NCBI GenBank assembly: GCA_040391605.1
Contig: JBEBXK010000001.1
Coordinates: 176,479-240,478, forward strand
Reading direction: 5' to 3'
DNA: 64,000 nucleotides
DNA from: Vulgatibacter incomptus_A
GTDB lineage: Bacteria > Myxococcota > Myxococcia > Myxococcales > Vulgatibacteraceae
The position numbers were made by a program, and so were the translations under genes. The stretch's first letter is position 1; each line of letters starts with the position of its first letter. The notes below the pieces were generated by a model, which was given only the letters and a program-made list of their open reading frames with translations, had not been told where the DNA came from and did no database searches. This document shows positions 52,791 through 61,593 of this stretch, piece by piece.

Positions 52791-53458
52791 TTACTCGGTT
52801 CTACGCCTCCCGGTCCAAGCCCCAGGGAGCGGAAGGGCGGACGCCCAGCCGGATCGAAGCCTCTGACGTTGAAGCCTCCATCTACCTCTATGACGAGATT
52901 GGATTCTTCGGTGTCTCGGCTTCCGACTTCGCCAACCAGCTTCGGGCCCTGAAGGCTCCCACGATCCACCTTCGGCTGAACTCCCCCGGTGGGGATGTCT
53001 TCGATGCCAGGGCGATCGTTACCGCCATCCGGGAACACCCTTCCCAGGTCATCGCTCACGTGGACGGTCTAGCGGCTTCCGCCGCCAGCTACATCATGAC
53101 CGCTTGCGATGAAGTCGAAATCTCCGACGGGGCCATGGTCATGATTCACCAGCCCTTTGGGACCATGACCGGAACGGCTTCCGATATGCGGGCCACGGCG
53201 GATCTTCTCGACCAGATCGAAGAATCAATGATTTCTGATTACGAGAAGAAATCCGGCAAGAGTCGTGATAATATTAAGGCATGGATGGAAGCGGAAACGT
53301 GGTTCACGTCCGCCGATGCCCTAGCCAATGGTTTGGTTGATCGGATCGCTGGGAAGGAAGCTCCTTCCGCTCTCGATCACTCCCAGATTTCCAACCGGAT
53401 TCAGGCCCACAAAGCATTGCTCGCGGCCCGGCTTCGGCTGGCTGAAGTCTCCAAGTAG
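52787..53458 (+). CDS. ClpP-type prohead protease
   Basis: 223 residues of the S14/ClpP fold used for head maturation in HK97-like phages. IHLRLNSPGGDVFDA is the oxyanion region, the nucleophile is S98 in GLAASAASYI, and the catalytic His lies in VMIHQPFG, with the Asp further on (ADALANGLVDRI). It would cleave the scaffolding part of the capsid protein encoded next. Confidence 0.92.
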   Translation: MITRFYASRSKPQGAEGRTPSRIEASDVEASIYLYDEIGFFGVSASDFANQLRALKAPTIHLRLNSPGGDVFDARAIVTAIREHPSQVIAHVDGLAASAASYIMTACDEVEISDGAMVMIHQPFGTMTGTASDMRATADLLDQIEESMISDYEKKSGKSRDNIKAWMEAETWFTSADALANGLVDRIAGKEAPSALDHSQISNRIQAHKALLAARLRLAEVSK

Positions 53459-53502
53459 TTCGTCCCTGTAAGAGCCCCACACAGGGGCGAAAGAGATTCA
53501 AT

Positions 53503-54660
53503 ATGGATTACCGTACCAAGATTGCAGAAACCAAGAAGGCTCGTGAGGCACTGCGCGTTAAGGCCGAAGCTATCGTTGCTCAGGACAACCTGACGCCGGA
53601 GCAGAGCGCGGAGTTTGACAAGCTCTTTGCCGAAATCCAGGCCCTCAATGACCGTATCTCCAAGCTGGAGCAGCTAGCGGACGCCTCGACTTCCACGGCT
53701 GAAGCGGACGCTCCCGTTGCGGTTACGACCTCCACGGCTTCGATCAAGGCGAAGGTCCCGAATATCGAAGCTCGCGAGGCGTTCCGCCGGTACGTCACGA
53801 CCGGTCAGATCTCGGCTGCGCTGACCACGACCAGCGCGGGAGCCGTGGTTCCTACCGAGTTCACGAAGAAGCTGATCGAAGCCCTCACGAATGAAAACTG
53901 GCTTCGTCCCCTGGCGGATGTCCGGACCATCAACGGCAACAACGACGTTCCGGTTGTGACCGTTGCTTCCGGCGCTGCCTACCGGGTTGAGGGCGATCCG
54001 CTCCCCACGGTCGATCCGTCCTTTACGAAGGCCCAGCTTAAGCCCCGGATGCTCACCGCTCTTGCGAAGTATTCGATTGAGCTTGAGCACCTGAACGGCA
54101 TCGAAGACTGGGAAGGTGCGCTTGCCAAGTCGATCGCCAAGTCCATGGCGAACGAGGAGATCAAGCAGTTCCTGACCGGTACCGGTACGGCTGGCCCCCA
54201 GGGTGTCCTGACCGGCTCCACCGAGGGCACGAAGGCCGATAAGGGAACGCTGACGGCGGATAACCTGATCGATCTCGTTCACGCCCTGGAAGCTGGTTAC
54301 CGCAAGAACGCCGTTATGGTCTGCAACTCCACGACCCTGGCGACGATCCGCAAGCTGAAGGACTCCACGACTGGCACCTACGTTTGGGCTCCGTCGATCG
54401 CTCCGGGCAACCCTCAGACGGTTCTCGGCCTCCCGGTTTACGAGGACCCGAACATGCCGGACATCGGCACGTCCACCAAGAGCGTTCTCGTCTTTGACCC
54501 GACGTTCTACGTGGTTGGCGACCGTACCAACACCGTGGTTGAGCCCCTTAAGGAGGCGTTCATCGCGGACGGTATGCGTGCGGCTCTCGTGTACGCGTTC
54601 AACGATGCGCGTCTCTCCGTGTCGGCGGCGGCCAAGCACCTGGTCCACAAGGCCAGCTAA
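53503..54660 (+). CDS. Major capsid protein, HK97 fold
   Basis: 385 residues. The first 95 or so are a charged coiled coil (TPEQSAEFDKLFAEIQALNDRI), the delta/scaffold domain removed during maturation. The HK97 shell domain then starts with AREAFRRYVTTGQISAALTTT and includes VPTEFTKKLIEAL, FLTGTGTAGPQGVL and the P-domain stretch TVLGLPVYEDPNMPD. AAAGAGA precedes the start. Confidence 0.95.
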   Translation: MDYRTKIAETKKAREALRVKAEAIVAQDNLTPEQSAEFDKLFAEIQALNDRISKLEQLADASTSTAEADAPVAVTTSTASIKAKVPNIEAREAFRRYVTTGQISAALTTTSAGAVVPTEFTKKLIEALTNENWLRPLADVRTINGNNDVPVVTVASGAAYRVEGDPLPTVDPSFTKAQLKPRMLTALAKYSIELEHLNGIEDWEGALAKSIAKSMANEEIKQFLTGTGTAGPQGVLTGSTEGTKADKGTLTADNLIDLVHALEAGYRKNAVMVCNSTTLATIRKLKDSTTGTYVWAPSIAPGNPQTVLGLPVYEDPNMPDIGTSTKSVLVFDPTFYVVGDRTNTVVEPLKEAFIADGMRAALVYAFNDARLSVSAAAKHLVHKAS

Positions 54661-54721
54661 GCAGCAAACCAGCCACTAGGGACGGCTCTCTTTGAGAGGG
54701 GGGCCGTCCCCAGGAACCTTC

Positions 54722-55027
54722 ATGCTTTCGATTACTCTCCAGGACGCAAAGAATCATCTTCGGCTTCGGCACGAGGAAGAAGATTCGCTTGTCCTGGGGC
54801 TGATCGAAGCGGCGGTTGACCACTGCGAGGGGATCACGAATCGGGACTTCTCCTCGGATGCAGGGGAGCCGATGCCTCCAGCGGTCAAGGCGGCTTGCCT
54901 CCTCCTAATCGGCTCTCTCTACGAGAACCGCCAAGCCGTTTCCGAGAAGGCCCTGACTCCGGTTCCCCTGGCTTTTGAAGCGCTTCTTTCCCCTCACCGG
55001 ACGAAGCTCTACCCGGCGGGGTCCTAA
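54722..55027 (+). CDS. Head-tail connector (gp6-like)
   Basis: 101 residues, mainly helical: MLSITLQDAKNHLRLRHEEED, LVLGLIEAAVDHCEGITNR, VKAACLLLIGSLYENRQAV. This is the gp6/DNA-packaging adaptor family that forms the ring below the portal. I take the ATG at 54722 after AGGAACC rather than 54692. Confidence 0.85.
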   Translation: MLSITLQDAKNHLRLRHEEEDSLVLGLIEAAVDHCEGITNRDFSSDAGEPMPPAVKAACLLLIGSLYENRQAVSEKALTPVPLAFEALLSPHRTKLYPAGS

Positions 55028-55363
55028 ATGGCCCTCGATATTGGTCGGCTAGACAACCCGATCCGCTTCCTGGTTCCCACCGTGGTTCGGGATGGAACCG
55101 GAGCAACCTCCAAGAGCTTCACCCGTGGCCCGGTCGTCTGGGCGTCCTACAGCCCGATCACCACTCGGGACAGGGTGTCGGCTCCAACGGTTCTACCGAT
55201 CTCGGGCGGCTCTCTGACGCTCCGTTACGGCGGACCGATTGACCACGCTTGGCGGGTCGAATTGAACGGCGAGACCTTCAAGATCGTGGGCGTCTCTCAT
55301 TTCGGCAGGGGACCGGAATTCTCGATCATCCAGATTGAGAAGATCGAAGCCAGCCGTGGCTAA
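55028..55363 (+). CDS. Head-tail adaptor (head closure)
   Basis: 111 residues, beta-rich: IGRLDNPIRFLVPTVVRDGTG, VVWASYSPITTRDR, HAWRVELNGETFKIVGVSHFG. It matches SPP1 gp16-like head-closure proteins. It starts directly after the connector stop and its end overlaps the next start. Confidence 0.85.
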   Translation: MALDIGRLDNPIRFLVPTVVRDGTGATSKSFTRGPVVWASYSPITTRDRVSAPTVLPISGGSLTLRYGGPIDHAWRVELNGETFKIVGVSHFGRGPEFSIIQIEKIEASRG

Positions 55364-55868
55364 GATCGAAGGTCTGGACCAGCTAATCAAACGGTTCCAG
55401 GCGGTCCCCCAGAATATCGAGAAGAAGGTTCTGAATAAGGCCCTTCGAGCTGGGGCCAAGGTCTACCTCGACTCTCTAAAGCAGCACGTTGACAGCCTGC
55501 CAATCAGCTCCAGCGGTAAGCGCCGGATCAAACGGTCTCTAATTCTCCGCCCCATCCGTTCCCGGAGAATGGCCAAGGGTTCGGTCAGCTTCGGCGTCAA
55601 GATCCGGACCACGAAGAACCGGGATGACCGAAACAAGTCAACTGACCCATGGTGGTACTTCCTGTTTGAGGAGGGGACCGCCGAACGGTTTCGGGAAACA
55701 TCTCGGACCAATGATGGAACCCGGAAGCATCTAAAGAGCCCCGCCGCAACGGGCCATATCGAGGGTCACCACTTCATCCGGGACGCTCTTTCGTCCGCCA
55801 AATCAGCCGCCGTCAACGCCATTGAGCAGACCGCCAAGGCTGAGTTCGACAAAGCAGGAACCATCTAG
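55356..55868 (+). CDS. HK97 gp10-like neck protein
   Basis: 170 residues. KIEGLDQLIKRFQAVPQNIEKKVLNKALRAGAKV is the typical gp10 start; PWWYFLFEEGT and HHFIRDAL are the conserved later parts. It joins head and tail. The GTG at 55356 overlaps the previous gene by 8 bases and gives the family-like N-terminus. Confidence 0.82.
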   Translation: MAKIEGLDQLIKRFQAVPQNIEKKVLNKALRAGAKVYLDSLKQHVDSLPISSSGKRRIKRSLILRPIRSRRMAKGSVSFGVKIRTTKNRDDRNKSTDPWWYFLFEEGTAERFRETSRTNDGTRKHLKSPAATGHIEGHHFIRDALSSAKSAAVNAIEQTAKAEFDKAGTI

Positions 55869-55876
55869 GAACGCAA

Positions 55877-56314
55877 ATGCACATCGAAGAAGGCATCCGA
55901 AACCTACTCCTGGCGTCTCCCGAGATTGCCGCGATGGTAGGGGAGCGGATTGCCCCATACATGATCGATGGCGAAACCGTTCCTTCCGAGGTTCCGGCGA
56001 TCACCTTTGCTCTTACCTACGAGCGCCCGCTGACCCACTCCCTGGGGCAGTCCTTCACGATGGAAGGGACCCTAGAGCTTACCTCTTGGGTCGCTCCGAC
56101 CACCGAAGCAACGGGCTACACGCTGGCTAGGAAGCTCGGTCGGGAGATCCGGAAGGCGTTGGCGGGCAAGACGTACGAAGCCGAAGACGGCTCCCTTTCG
56201 ATTCAGGAAATCACCGAGGACTCTACCTCGACAAATCCCCCCGACTCTCCCGCCGATCTGTGGTCGGTGGATAGCATTTTCTCGCTGATTTACGACGAGA
56301 TCCCCAAGGAGTAA
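55877..56314 (+). CDS. Tail completion/terminator protein (DUF3168-like)
   Basis: 145 residues. MHIEEGIRNLLLASPEIAAMVGERIAP and VPAITFALTYERP...TMEGTLELTSW match the tail-terminator fold (lambda gpU/gp17 type) that stops tube growth. Position between the neck and tube genes agrees. Confidence 0.8.
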   Translation: MHIEEGIRNLLLASPEIAAMVGERIAPYMIDGETVPSEVPAITFALTYERPLTHSLGQSFTMEGTLELTSWVAPTTEATGYTLARKLGREIRKALAGKTYEAEDGSLSIQEITEDSTSTNPPDSPADLWSVDSIFSLIYDEIPKE

Positions 56315-56319
56315 GCATC

Positions 56320-56763
56320 ATGGCAGCTACCTACGCGACCAATAAGGCCGTTGCTTCGAACAAGGCCACGATCAGGATGAAGGATACCGGCTCCACCTTC
56401 ATCACGATTGGCGACGTTACGGGAATCACCCACGGCGGTTTTGACACGGCGGTTGTGGACGTTACCCACTCGCTCTCGCAGTTCAACGAAGTTCTGGGCG
56501 GCCGGGTTTCGGTTGGCGACATTACCGCCGATCTCAACCTCTCCCCCAGCTCCACCGAGTGGACCAAGATCCTTGCCAACTCGGGCAAGGTTGCAGACTT
56601 CGAGATCCACGAAGACGGCACGTCCAGCACTTCCGCCAAGGCGGCTTTCAAGGCCCTGGTCAAGTCCTTTAGCTGGAAGGCGTCGGGGGAGAATACGGTC
56701 TTCTCGGGAACCCTGACTCTCACGGTTTCCGGCCCGCTCACCTATACCGCTGGGACCCCGTAA
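56320..56763 (+). CDS. Major tail tube protein
   Basis: 147 residues, beta-rich, with TTIGDVTG-like strands (STFITIGDVTGITHGGFDTAVVDVTH) and a C-terminal SGTLTLTVSGPLTYTAG. Size, composition and position just before the gpG/gpGT pair identify it as the tube subunit. Confidence 0.82.
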   Translation: MAATYATNKAVASNKATIRMKDTGSTFITIGDVTGITHGGFDTAVVDVTHSLSQFNEVLGGRVSVGDITADLNLSPSSTEWTKILANSGKVADFEIHEDGTSSTSAKAAFKALVKSFSWKASGENTVFSGTLTLTVSGPLTYTAGTP

Positions 56764-56765
56764 AC

Positions 56766-57104
56766 ATGATTACCCCGACTCCGATCAATCTCGACCGGGA
56801 GCGGAGCATCGTTTACGACTTCGCTTCCTTTCGGGCCATCCAGACTGCAACTGGGCACTCCGTCCTAGCGGATGGATTCCCGTTCTCCAAGCTAGGCGAT
56901 ACCGCTGTCTTCGTCGCCTGCCTCCATGCGGGCCTTCTGCGAGACGATCCCAGCCTCTCCATGGAGGCGGTCTCCCAGTTCGTGGACGGGCTCTCCTTCG
57001 CTGAGGTTGGTTCCATCATGGAAGCGATGTCGGTTGCGGTAATGGCGTCCCATTCGCCCCCGAGGAAGGACGAACCCACCGACCCAAAAGCGCCGACCCC
57101 ATAA
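56766..57104 (+). CDS. Tail assembly chaperone, gpG-like
   Basis: 112 residues, helical (YDFASFRAIQTATGHSVLADG, SMEAVSQFVDGLSFAEVGSIM). The short form ends PPRKDEPTDPKAPTP. The last codons hold the slippery heptamer at 57083-57089, so some ribosomes enter the -1 frame and make gpGT (to 57412). Both forms load the tape measure protein during tail assembly, as in lambda. Confidence 0.88.
   Translation: MITPTPINLDRERSIVYDFASFRAIQTATGHSVLADGFPFSKLGDTAVFVACLHAGLLRDDPSLSMEAVSQFVDGLSFAEVGSIMEAMSVAVMASHSPPRKDEPTDPKAPTP
57083..57089 (+). promoter_or_regulatory. -1 ribosomal frameshift site (CCCAAAA)
   Basis: Reads C CCA AAA in the gpG frame, a canonical X XXY YYZ heptamer. Slippage gives CCC AAA in the -1 frame. 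It lies five codons before the gpG stop at 57102-57104, the usual place. Confidence 0.85.
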
Positions 57105-57412
57105 CCTGGGGAGCGCTTTGGGCGGTTGCACGCTTCGATCTCGGGCTCTCCAAAGAGGAGTTCCTAGCCCTCTCCCCCAGGCTCTTTGACGCTCTCTATG
57201 ACCGCTTCGAGCTGGCAGAGAAGCGCCTAGATCGGCGGGCTGGAGTAGCCCTCTCCTGGCTCACCGCTCCCCACCTGAAGCAGGCCCTACAGCCAGACGA
57301 CTTCTTCCCGAGTCTGGCCCCTCCGAATCCTACCGACGCTAGCGGCGACTCCGTAATGGGGTTCTTCGCTGCCCTCGCGAACGCTCAGCCAAAGGCAACA
57401 CCAGATGAGTGA
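57089..57412 (+). CDS. gpT extension, expressed as gpG-T frameshift fusion
   Basis: In the -1 frame the sequence reads ADPITWGALWAVARFDLGLSK and EEFLALSPRLFDALYDRFELA, and ends NAQPKATPDE with a stop at 57410-57412. It has no suitable own start; the only ATG is near the end. The fusion from 56766 is about 215 residues. It overlaps the tape measure start (57405) by 8 bases. Confidence 0.85.
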   Translation, partial: SADPITWGALWAVARFDLGLSKEEFLALSPRLFDALYDRFELAEKRLDRRAGVALSWLTAPHLKQALQPDDFFPSLAPPNPTDASGDSVMGFFAALANAQPKATPDE

Positions 57413-59306
57413 TTCCGCCAATCTCCTAGTTCGACTTACAGCCGAGGATGGCGGACTACGCTCGACCCTTGCGAACGCGGAGCGGATCACCAAGTCCGCT
57501 ACTGCGAACATCTCGGCTGCGTTCGATCAGGTCCAGTACGCGGCCCAGAATAGCACTCGGTCCGTCCGCCAGATCGGCGGCGCGATCACGAATCTAGCGG
57601 GGGAAGCAGGGGGCGCGGTAGGGCATATCACCAAGCTTGGATCTACCCTCACGATGTCTCTGGCGGGCGGACCGGTAGCGCTTGGGCTCACTGCCGCAGG
57701 GCTGGCGGTTACGGCTCTCGTCTCCAAGTATGGAGAAGCCGCCAAGGCATCCGAGGAAGCCGCCGCACGCCAGAAGGCAGCCAACGAAGAAGTCCAGAAG
57801 TCCGTTGAAGGCATCGTTGCCGCGATGGCGAAGCAGGCGAAAGCCAAGCAGCTTCAGCTATTCGGCTCCGATGAATCCACGGCCACGATGATGGACCAGT
57901 TGGAGGAGCAGGATAAGAAGCTGGAGGACTCCGAGCGGGCCGTAAAGAAGGCACGGACGGAATGGGAACGCTGGTACAACCTCCACAAGCAGAACCCCAA
58001 CGATCGGACCTCGAAAATCGAGGAGGAGCGCGCCTCTAAGGCCCTCCTGAAAGCCGAGGTTGCCCGAAACGCTGTCAAGGCGGAACGGGACAAGTGGAAG
58101 TCCGAGAAGTTCGACGCCTTCACACAGTCCCAGATGGACGTTGAAGCGTTCGACAACCTCTTGACCGAGCAAAGCAAGCTCGACAAGCCCGCTAAGACCA
58201 GCAAGACCAAGACGGCTTCTACCTCTGCCATCAACCAAGCCGAGCTAGCGCAATATGACGTTCTCATTCAGCGCGCCCAGCTTCTTGGCGACAAGGAAGA
58301 GGAGATCAAGCAGAAGCGCCTAAAGGCTCTTGCGGCGCTCAAGCAGCAAACGAACCTCGACCCCGAATCCCGCAAGATCGCCACCTCCAACATCGAGCTG
58401 GAAGCCACCCAGGCCAAAGCCAAGCTCGACAAGGAAGCCGCCGACAAGGCCAAGGCGACCCAGCGGGAGATCACCGACTACGAGCTTTCGGAAGCCGCCC
58501 GCCGCGCCTCTATCACCAAGTCCAAGGTGGACGACCTGGAAGCCGCACAGGCCCAGGAGCTGGAAGCCGTAAAGCGCAAGGTCGAAGACGAGATCGTCAC
58601 CGAGGAGGAAGGACGAAAGCGGATTGCCGCGATCCGCGAGCGGTACACCAAGCAGATCAAGGACCAGCAGACGGCTGAGCTGAAGCTATCCAACGACCAG
58701 CAAGAGAAGCTTTCGGCCCAGTACATGACCGCTGGCGCAAGCGCTGGAACCTCGCTGATTCATGGGATGAAGGAATCCATGCAGTCCGGGGACGTTGGCG
58801 GAATCGCCAAGGGCATCCTTGGAGCTGCCGCAGGGCTTCTAGCTGCCTTCGGTGGCCCGATGGGAATGGGGATCGGCGCTGGCTTGAATTTGTTTGCCGG
58901 GTTCTTTGCCGAAGGTGGCTTGATCCGGGAAGGCACCCACGGGACCGCTGACGACGTTCTTCTCTGGGGCTCCAAGGGTGAGTTCATGCAGAAGGCGTCC
59001 GCCGTCGATAAGTTCGGCGTTCGCTTCATGGAACGTCTCAACGAAGGCGTCCTAGATCTGTCTGCCCTCCCCAGGCACGCCACGGGCGGCATGATCGGAT
59101 CTACCTCGGTCGCTGCCTCCACCGTTTCCGGAATCGGGGAAACCAAGGTCTTCGTCCAGGCGTTCGACCCTTCCACTACAGCCCAAATGCTCGGCCAGCT
59201 CCTGGAGCCTGAGCAGTACCGCCGGGGCATGACGCGCGCCGATTCCAAGCAGATCAGCGGGCTTCGTCGCCGCATCGAGTCGCCACGTAGCGGCCGAAGG
59301 AACTAG
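57405..59306 (+). CDS. Tail tape measure protein
   Basis: 633 residues, sets tail length. Hydrophobic segment at about 80-105 (LTMSLAGGPVALGLTAAGLAVTAL), long charged coiled coil (about 110-440, EEQDKKLEDSERAVKKARTEW), and a second hydrophobic region (GIAKGILGAAAGLLAAFGGP, then MGMGIGAGLNLFAGFFAEGG). The EGTHGTADDVLLWGSKGEFM stretch near the end is typical of this family. By the common 0.15 nm per residue rule the tail would be near 95 nm. Confidence 0.92.
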   Translation: MSDSANLLVRLTAEDGGLRSTLANAERITKSATANISAAFDQVQYAAQNSTRSVRQIGGAITNLAGEAGGAVGHITKLGSTLTMSLAGGPVALGLTAAGLAVTALVSKYGEAAKASEEAAARQKAANEEVQKSVEGIVAAMAKQAKAKQLQLFGSDESTATMMDQLEEQDKKLEDSERAVKKARTEWERWYNLHKQNPNDRTSKIEEERASKALLKAEVARNAVKAERDKWKSEKFDAFTQSQMDVEAFDNLLTEQSKLDKPAKTSKTKTASTSAINQAELAQYDVLIQRAQLLGDKEEEIKQKRLKALAALKQQTNLDPESRKIATSNIELEATQAKAKLDKEAADKAKATQREITDYELSEAARRASITKSKVDDLEAAQAQELEAVKRKVEDEIVTEEEGRKRIAAIRERYTKQIKDQQTAELKLSNDQQEKLSAQYMTAGASAGTSLIHGMKESMQSGDVGGIAKGILGAAAGLLAAFGGPMGMGIGAGLNLFAGFFAEGGLIREGTHGTADDVLLWGSKGEFMQKASAVDKFGVRFMERLNEGVLDLSALPRHATGGMIGSTSVAASTVSGIGETKVFVQAFDPSTTAQMLGQLLEPEQYRRGMTRADSKQISGLRRRIESPRSGRRN

Positions 59307-59310
59307 CTCC

Positions 59311-60066
59311 ATGGCGATTGGATACCTACTCGATTCGAAGAACCTAGCTCGCAAGGGCGTTGGCTGGGCTGGAGCTACCGGGACCGCTGACGGGACCTCG
59401 CCTGCCGCGCTCAATGACGGCATGGTTGGTCCCCGTTGGCGCTCCAGGACTGCCGCAACGAATCATGGTGCCTGGATTCAGTGGTCTTCCAGGCAGCCCG
59501 TTAGCTTCGTGTCGGTCCATGACATCCGGCTTCATGGTTCGGGACAGCTAACCCAGATCACGCTTGAATACCTCAACACCCAGGGCCTTCGGACGGTCAT
59601 CGAGACCCGGACGATCTCCAGCGATCCGGAACGCGGCAACGTCTACTTCCGCTTTGCCGAAGTGAACACCGATCGAATCTCGGTCTTCCTCTCTTGCTCC
59701 CAGAACGCGAACATTTCGATTGGCGAGATCACCGCTGGCGATCTGTCCAACCTGAATGATCACTTCGCGTCTGTCAGCTACTCCGAGAATTTCCCCACGA
59801 TCACCAACGGGGAATACTCGGTCAAGCTGGGGGCGTCTCAGGTCACCCTCGAATACCAGTGGCCTCCGAGCAAGGCAGACACCTTCAAGCCGATCTTCGA
59901 AGCAACCCAGGGCCAGCTTACCACGATCGTCCTAGTGCCTGATTACGGCTCGCAAGTCTGCTATCATGGAAGAATTGAGACGCCCCACGAATACTCGTAT
60001 GGAACCAACAAGGTCTTCGAGTTTCCAGTTCTCAAGTTCCTGGAGAGCCGGAGGGCCCTGGCATGA
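59311..60066 (+). CDS. Tail tip protein with discoidin-like N-terminus
   Basis: 251 residues. The first half (PAALNDGMVGPRWRSRTAAT, WIQWSSRQPVSFVSVHDIRL, ITLEYLNTQGLRTVIETRTI) resembles a F5/8C (discoidin-like) carbohydrate-binding fold. The second half is beta-rich and ends FEFPVLKFLESRRALA. It takes the place of the distal tail protein gene. Overlaps the next start (ATGA). Confidence 0.6.
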   Translation: MAIGYLLDSKNLARKGVGWAGATGTADGTSPAALNDGMVGPRWRSRTAATNHGAWIQWSSRQPVSFVSVHDIRLHGSGQLTQITLEYLNTQGLRTVIETRTISSDPERGNVYFRFAEVNTDRISVFLSCSQNANISIGEITAGDLSNLNDHFASVSYSENFPTITNGEYSVKLGASQVTLEYQWPPSKADTFKPIFEATQGQLTTIVLVPDYGSQVCYHGRIETPHEYSYGTNKVFEFPVLKFLESRRALA

Positions 60067-60575
60067 CGATTGGACCCTCTCTCCCTCCCATCGTGGGTTC
60101 GGACAAGAAGCCGTTTTACGTCTCGGAACGAGGGTTCATCGGTGCCGAACACGTCAACGCCTGGACGGAATGGACCCGATCGCATTTCGACCGGGCAACG
60201 GTAGAGCACGATCCAGAAGGCTTCCACTCGCAGCCGTTCCATTGCAGGGGCGTTGTCCGGGTCAACCTGAATAACAGCAACAACGGCGCTTACCGCTGGA
60301 TTGATACTCGCTCCATCTACCACGGCAAGACCGTTGAGCAAGACGCCAACGCAATCATCCTCACGGTTACATCGAGCGGGCAGGGCTACCTAGACTTCTG
60401 GGAGGACCTTCCGGTCAACCTTGTGGTCATCGCTGTATTGCCTGGTCTTCGCCAATACGGGATCGCCCTCGATTATGTCCGCGTCTCTGACCGCCGCTTG
60501 CAACTGACGGCCAGGACTTCATCTACCGGGCCTCCCTTAATCTCTCGGTTTGAGATCCTGATTTACGGGTCCTAG
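60063..60575 (+). CDS. Tail tip protein, unknown
   Basis: 170 residues, beta-rich (VVRVNLNNSNNGAYRWIDTRS, LTVTSSGQGYLDFWEDLPVNL). No family recognised. Start overlaps the previous gene and the next gene follows after 2 bp, so it belongs to the tail tip operon. Confidence 0.6.
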   Translation: MTIGPSLPPIVGSDKKPFYVSERGFIGAEHVNAWTEWTRSHFDRATVEHDPEGFHSQPFHCRGVVRVNLNNSNNGAYRWIDTRSIYHGKTVEQDANAIILTVTSSGQGYLDFWEDLPVNLVVIAVLPGLRQYGIALDYVRVSDRRLQLTARTSSTGPPLISRFEILIYGS

Positions 60576-60577
60576 CA

Positions 60578-61021
60578 ATGGCAGCCTCGCCGCTCTCGAT
60601 CACATTCGTTCCAGACCAGCCATTCAGCGCGTCGGAGCATAACGCAGTGGTTGACGCGACCGTTGCGCTTCAAGCCGCTTGGCCTTCGGCCCACTCACCG
60701 ATTGGAACGCACGAACCGCCGACCTTCGAGAAGGGGATTGCCCATCTCTACCGGTCGGGGTCCTTGTACTACGTTCGGATGTCGGAAGGCTTCGATTCGG
60801 TCTCGACGGCCACAAGACCGGCGGGCGGGGCAGTCGTAACGGTCAAGGTCTCTCGCCCGTTCCCGACTGAAAACGTCTGGGGCGTCATCGGGCTTGGAGA
60901 TCACTTCTGGATGGGCTCCGAGATCCTCGCAGGCAAGACAGAAGACACGACCCGAATCGTCTTCCCGAGAACCTGCGACTACATCACCTTGTTTGTTGTT
61001 GGAGCACGCCGCGAAGTATGA
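60578..61021 (+). CDS. Tail tip protein, unknown
   Basis: 147 residues, beta-rich. Opens PLSITFVPDQPFSASEHNAVV and ends ITLFVVGARREV. Stop overlaps the next start by ATGA. No family recognised; a small tail or baseplate component by context. Confidence 0.55.
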   Translation: MAASPLSITFVPDQPFSASEHNAVVDATVALQAAWPSAHSPIGTHEPPTFEKGIAHLYRSGSLYYVRMSEGFDSVSTATRPAGGAVVTVKVSRPFPTENVWGVIGLGDHFWMGSEILAGKTEDTTRIVFPRTCDYITLFVVGARREV

Positions 61022-61593
61022 GCCTCATTGAGCCCATCAAGACCAAGCTTGTAGAGGGGGGGACCGGAGAAGTGATCCCCGTTGAATTGCTCAACGGGAC
61101 GGTCGCCTACCATAACTCCGCTCTCGATCACCTGAAGGCCCATCATACCGCCGACTTTCGGGGAATCTACTCGCACAAGGGGCTGAACTTCGCTTCGGCT
61201 TCCGCCTGCTTCGACTTCGGACCAGACGGACCCAACGTCCACATGCGCCCGCCGTTCGGCGGTCTCCTTTGGGCGGAAGGCTTCAAGGAAGCGCCCCGGA
61301 TGACCATGGAACCGGTCGTCTCCCCCAGCTCCTACGGGCCAAAACCTGGCTGGTTCCTTCACTGGGAAATGGAGTCGAAGGAGCCCATGACTGTGACGAT
61401 CGGGGTGGCCCTCGCGAACGACGTTACCAGCGGTCATGACGGTGTTTGGCATCTCGACTTCGTAGACGGGAAAGCCGATCTGAATATCCTGTATTACTCG
61501 AAAGAGTACGTGGACAAGGAGACCAAGGAACCGGCCCTTTCCAACGACTTCATGCGGGCCATGCGCCGCATCTACCTAATGGTCCGCCAGTGA
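61018..61593 (+). CDS. Tail tip protein, unknown
   Basis: 191 residues. AYHNSALDHLKAHHTADFRGI and PAKPGWFLHWEMESKE-like stretch (GPKPGWFLHWEMESKEPM) are distinct, but I recognise no family. Overlaps both neighbours by 4 bases, so stoichiometric production with them is likely. Confidence 0.55.
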   Translation: MSLIEPIKTKLVEGGTGEVIPVELLNGTVAYHNSALDHLKAHHTADFRGIYSHKGLNFASASACFDFGPDGPNVHMRPPFGGLLWAEGFKEAPRMTMEPVVSPSSYGPKPGWFLHWEMESKEPMTVTIGVALANDVTSGHDGVWHLDFVDGKADLNILYYSKEYVDKETKEPALSNDFMRAMRRIYLMVRQ

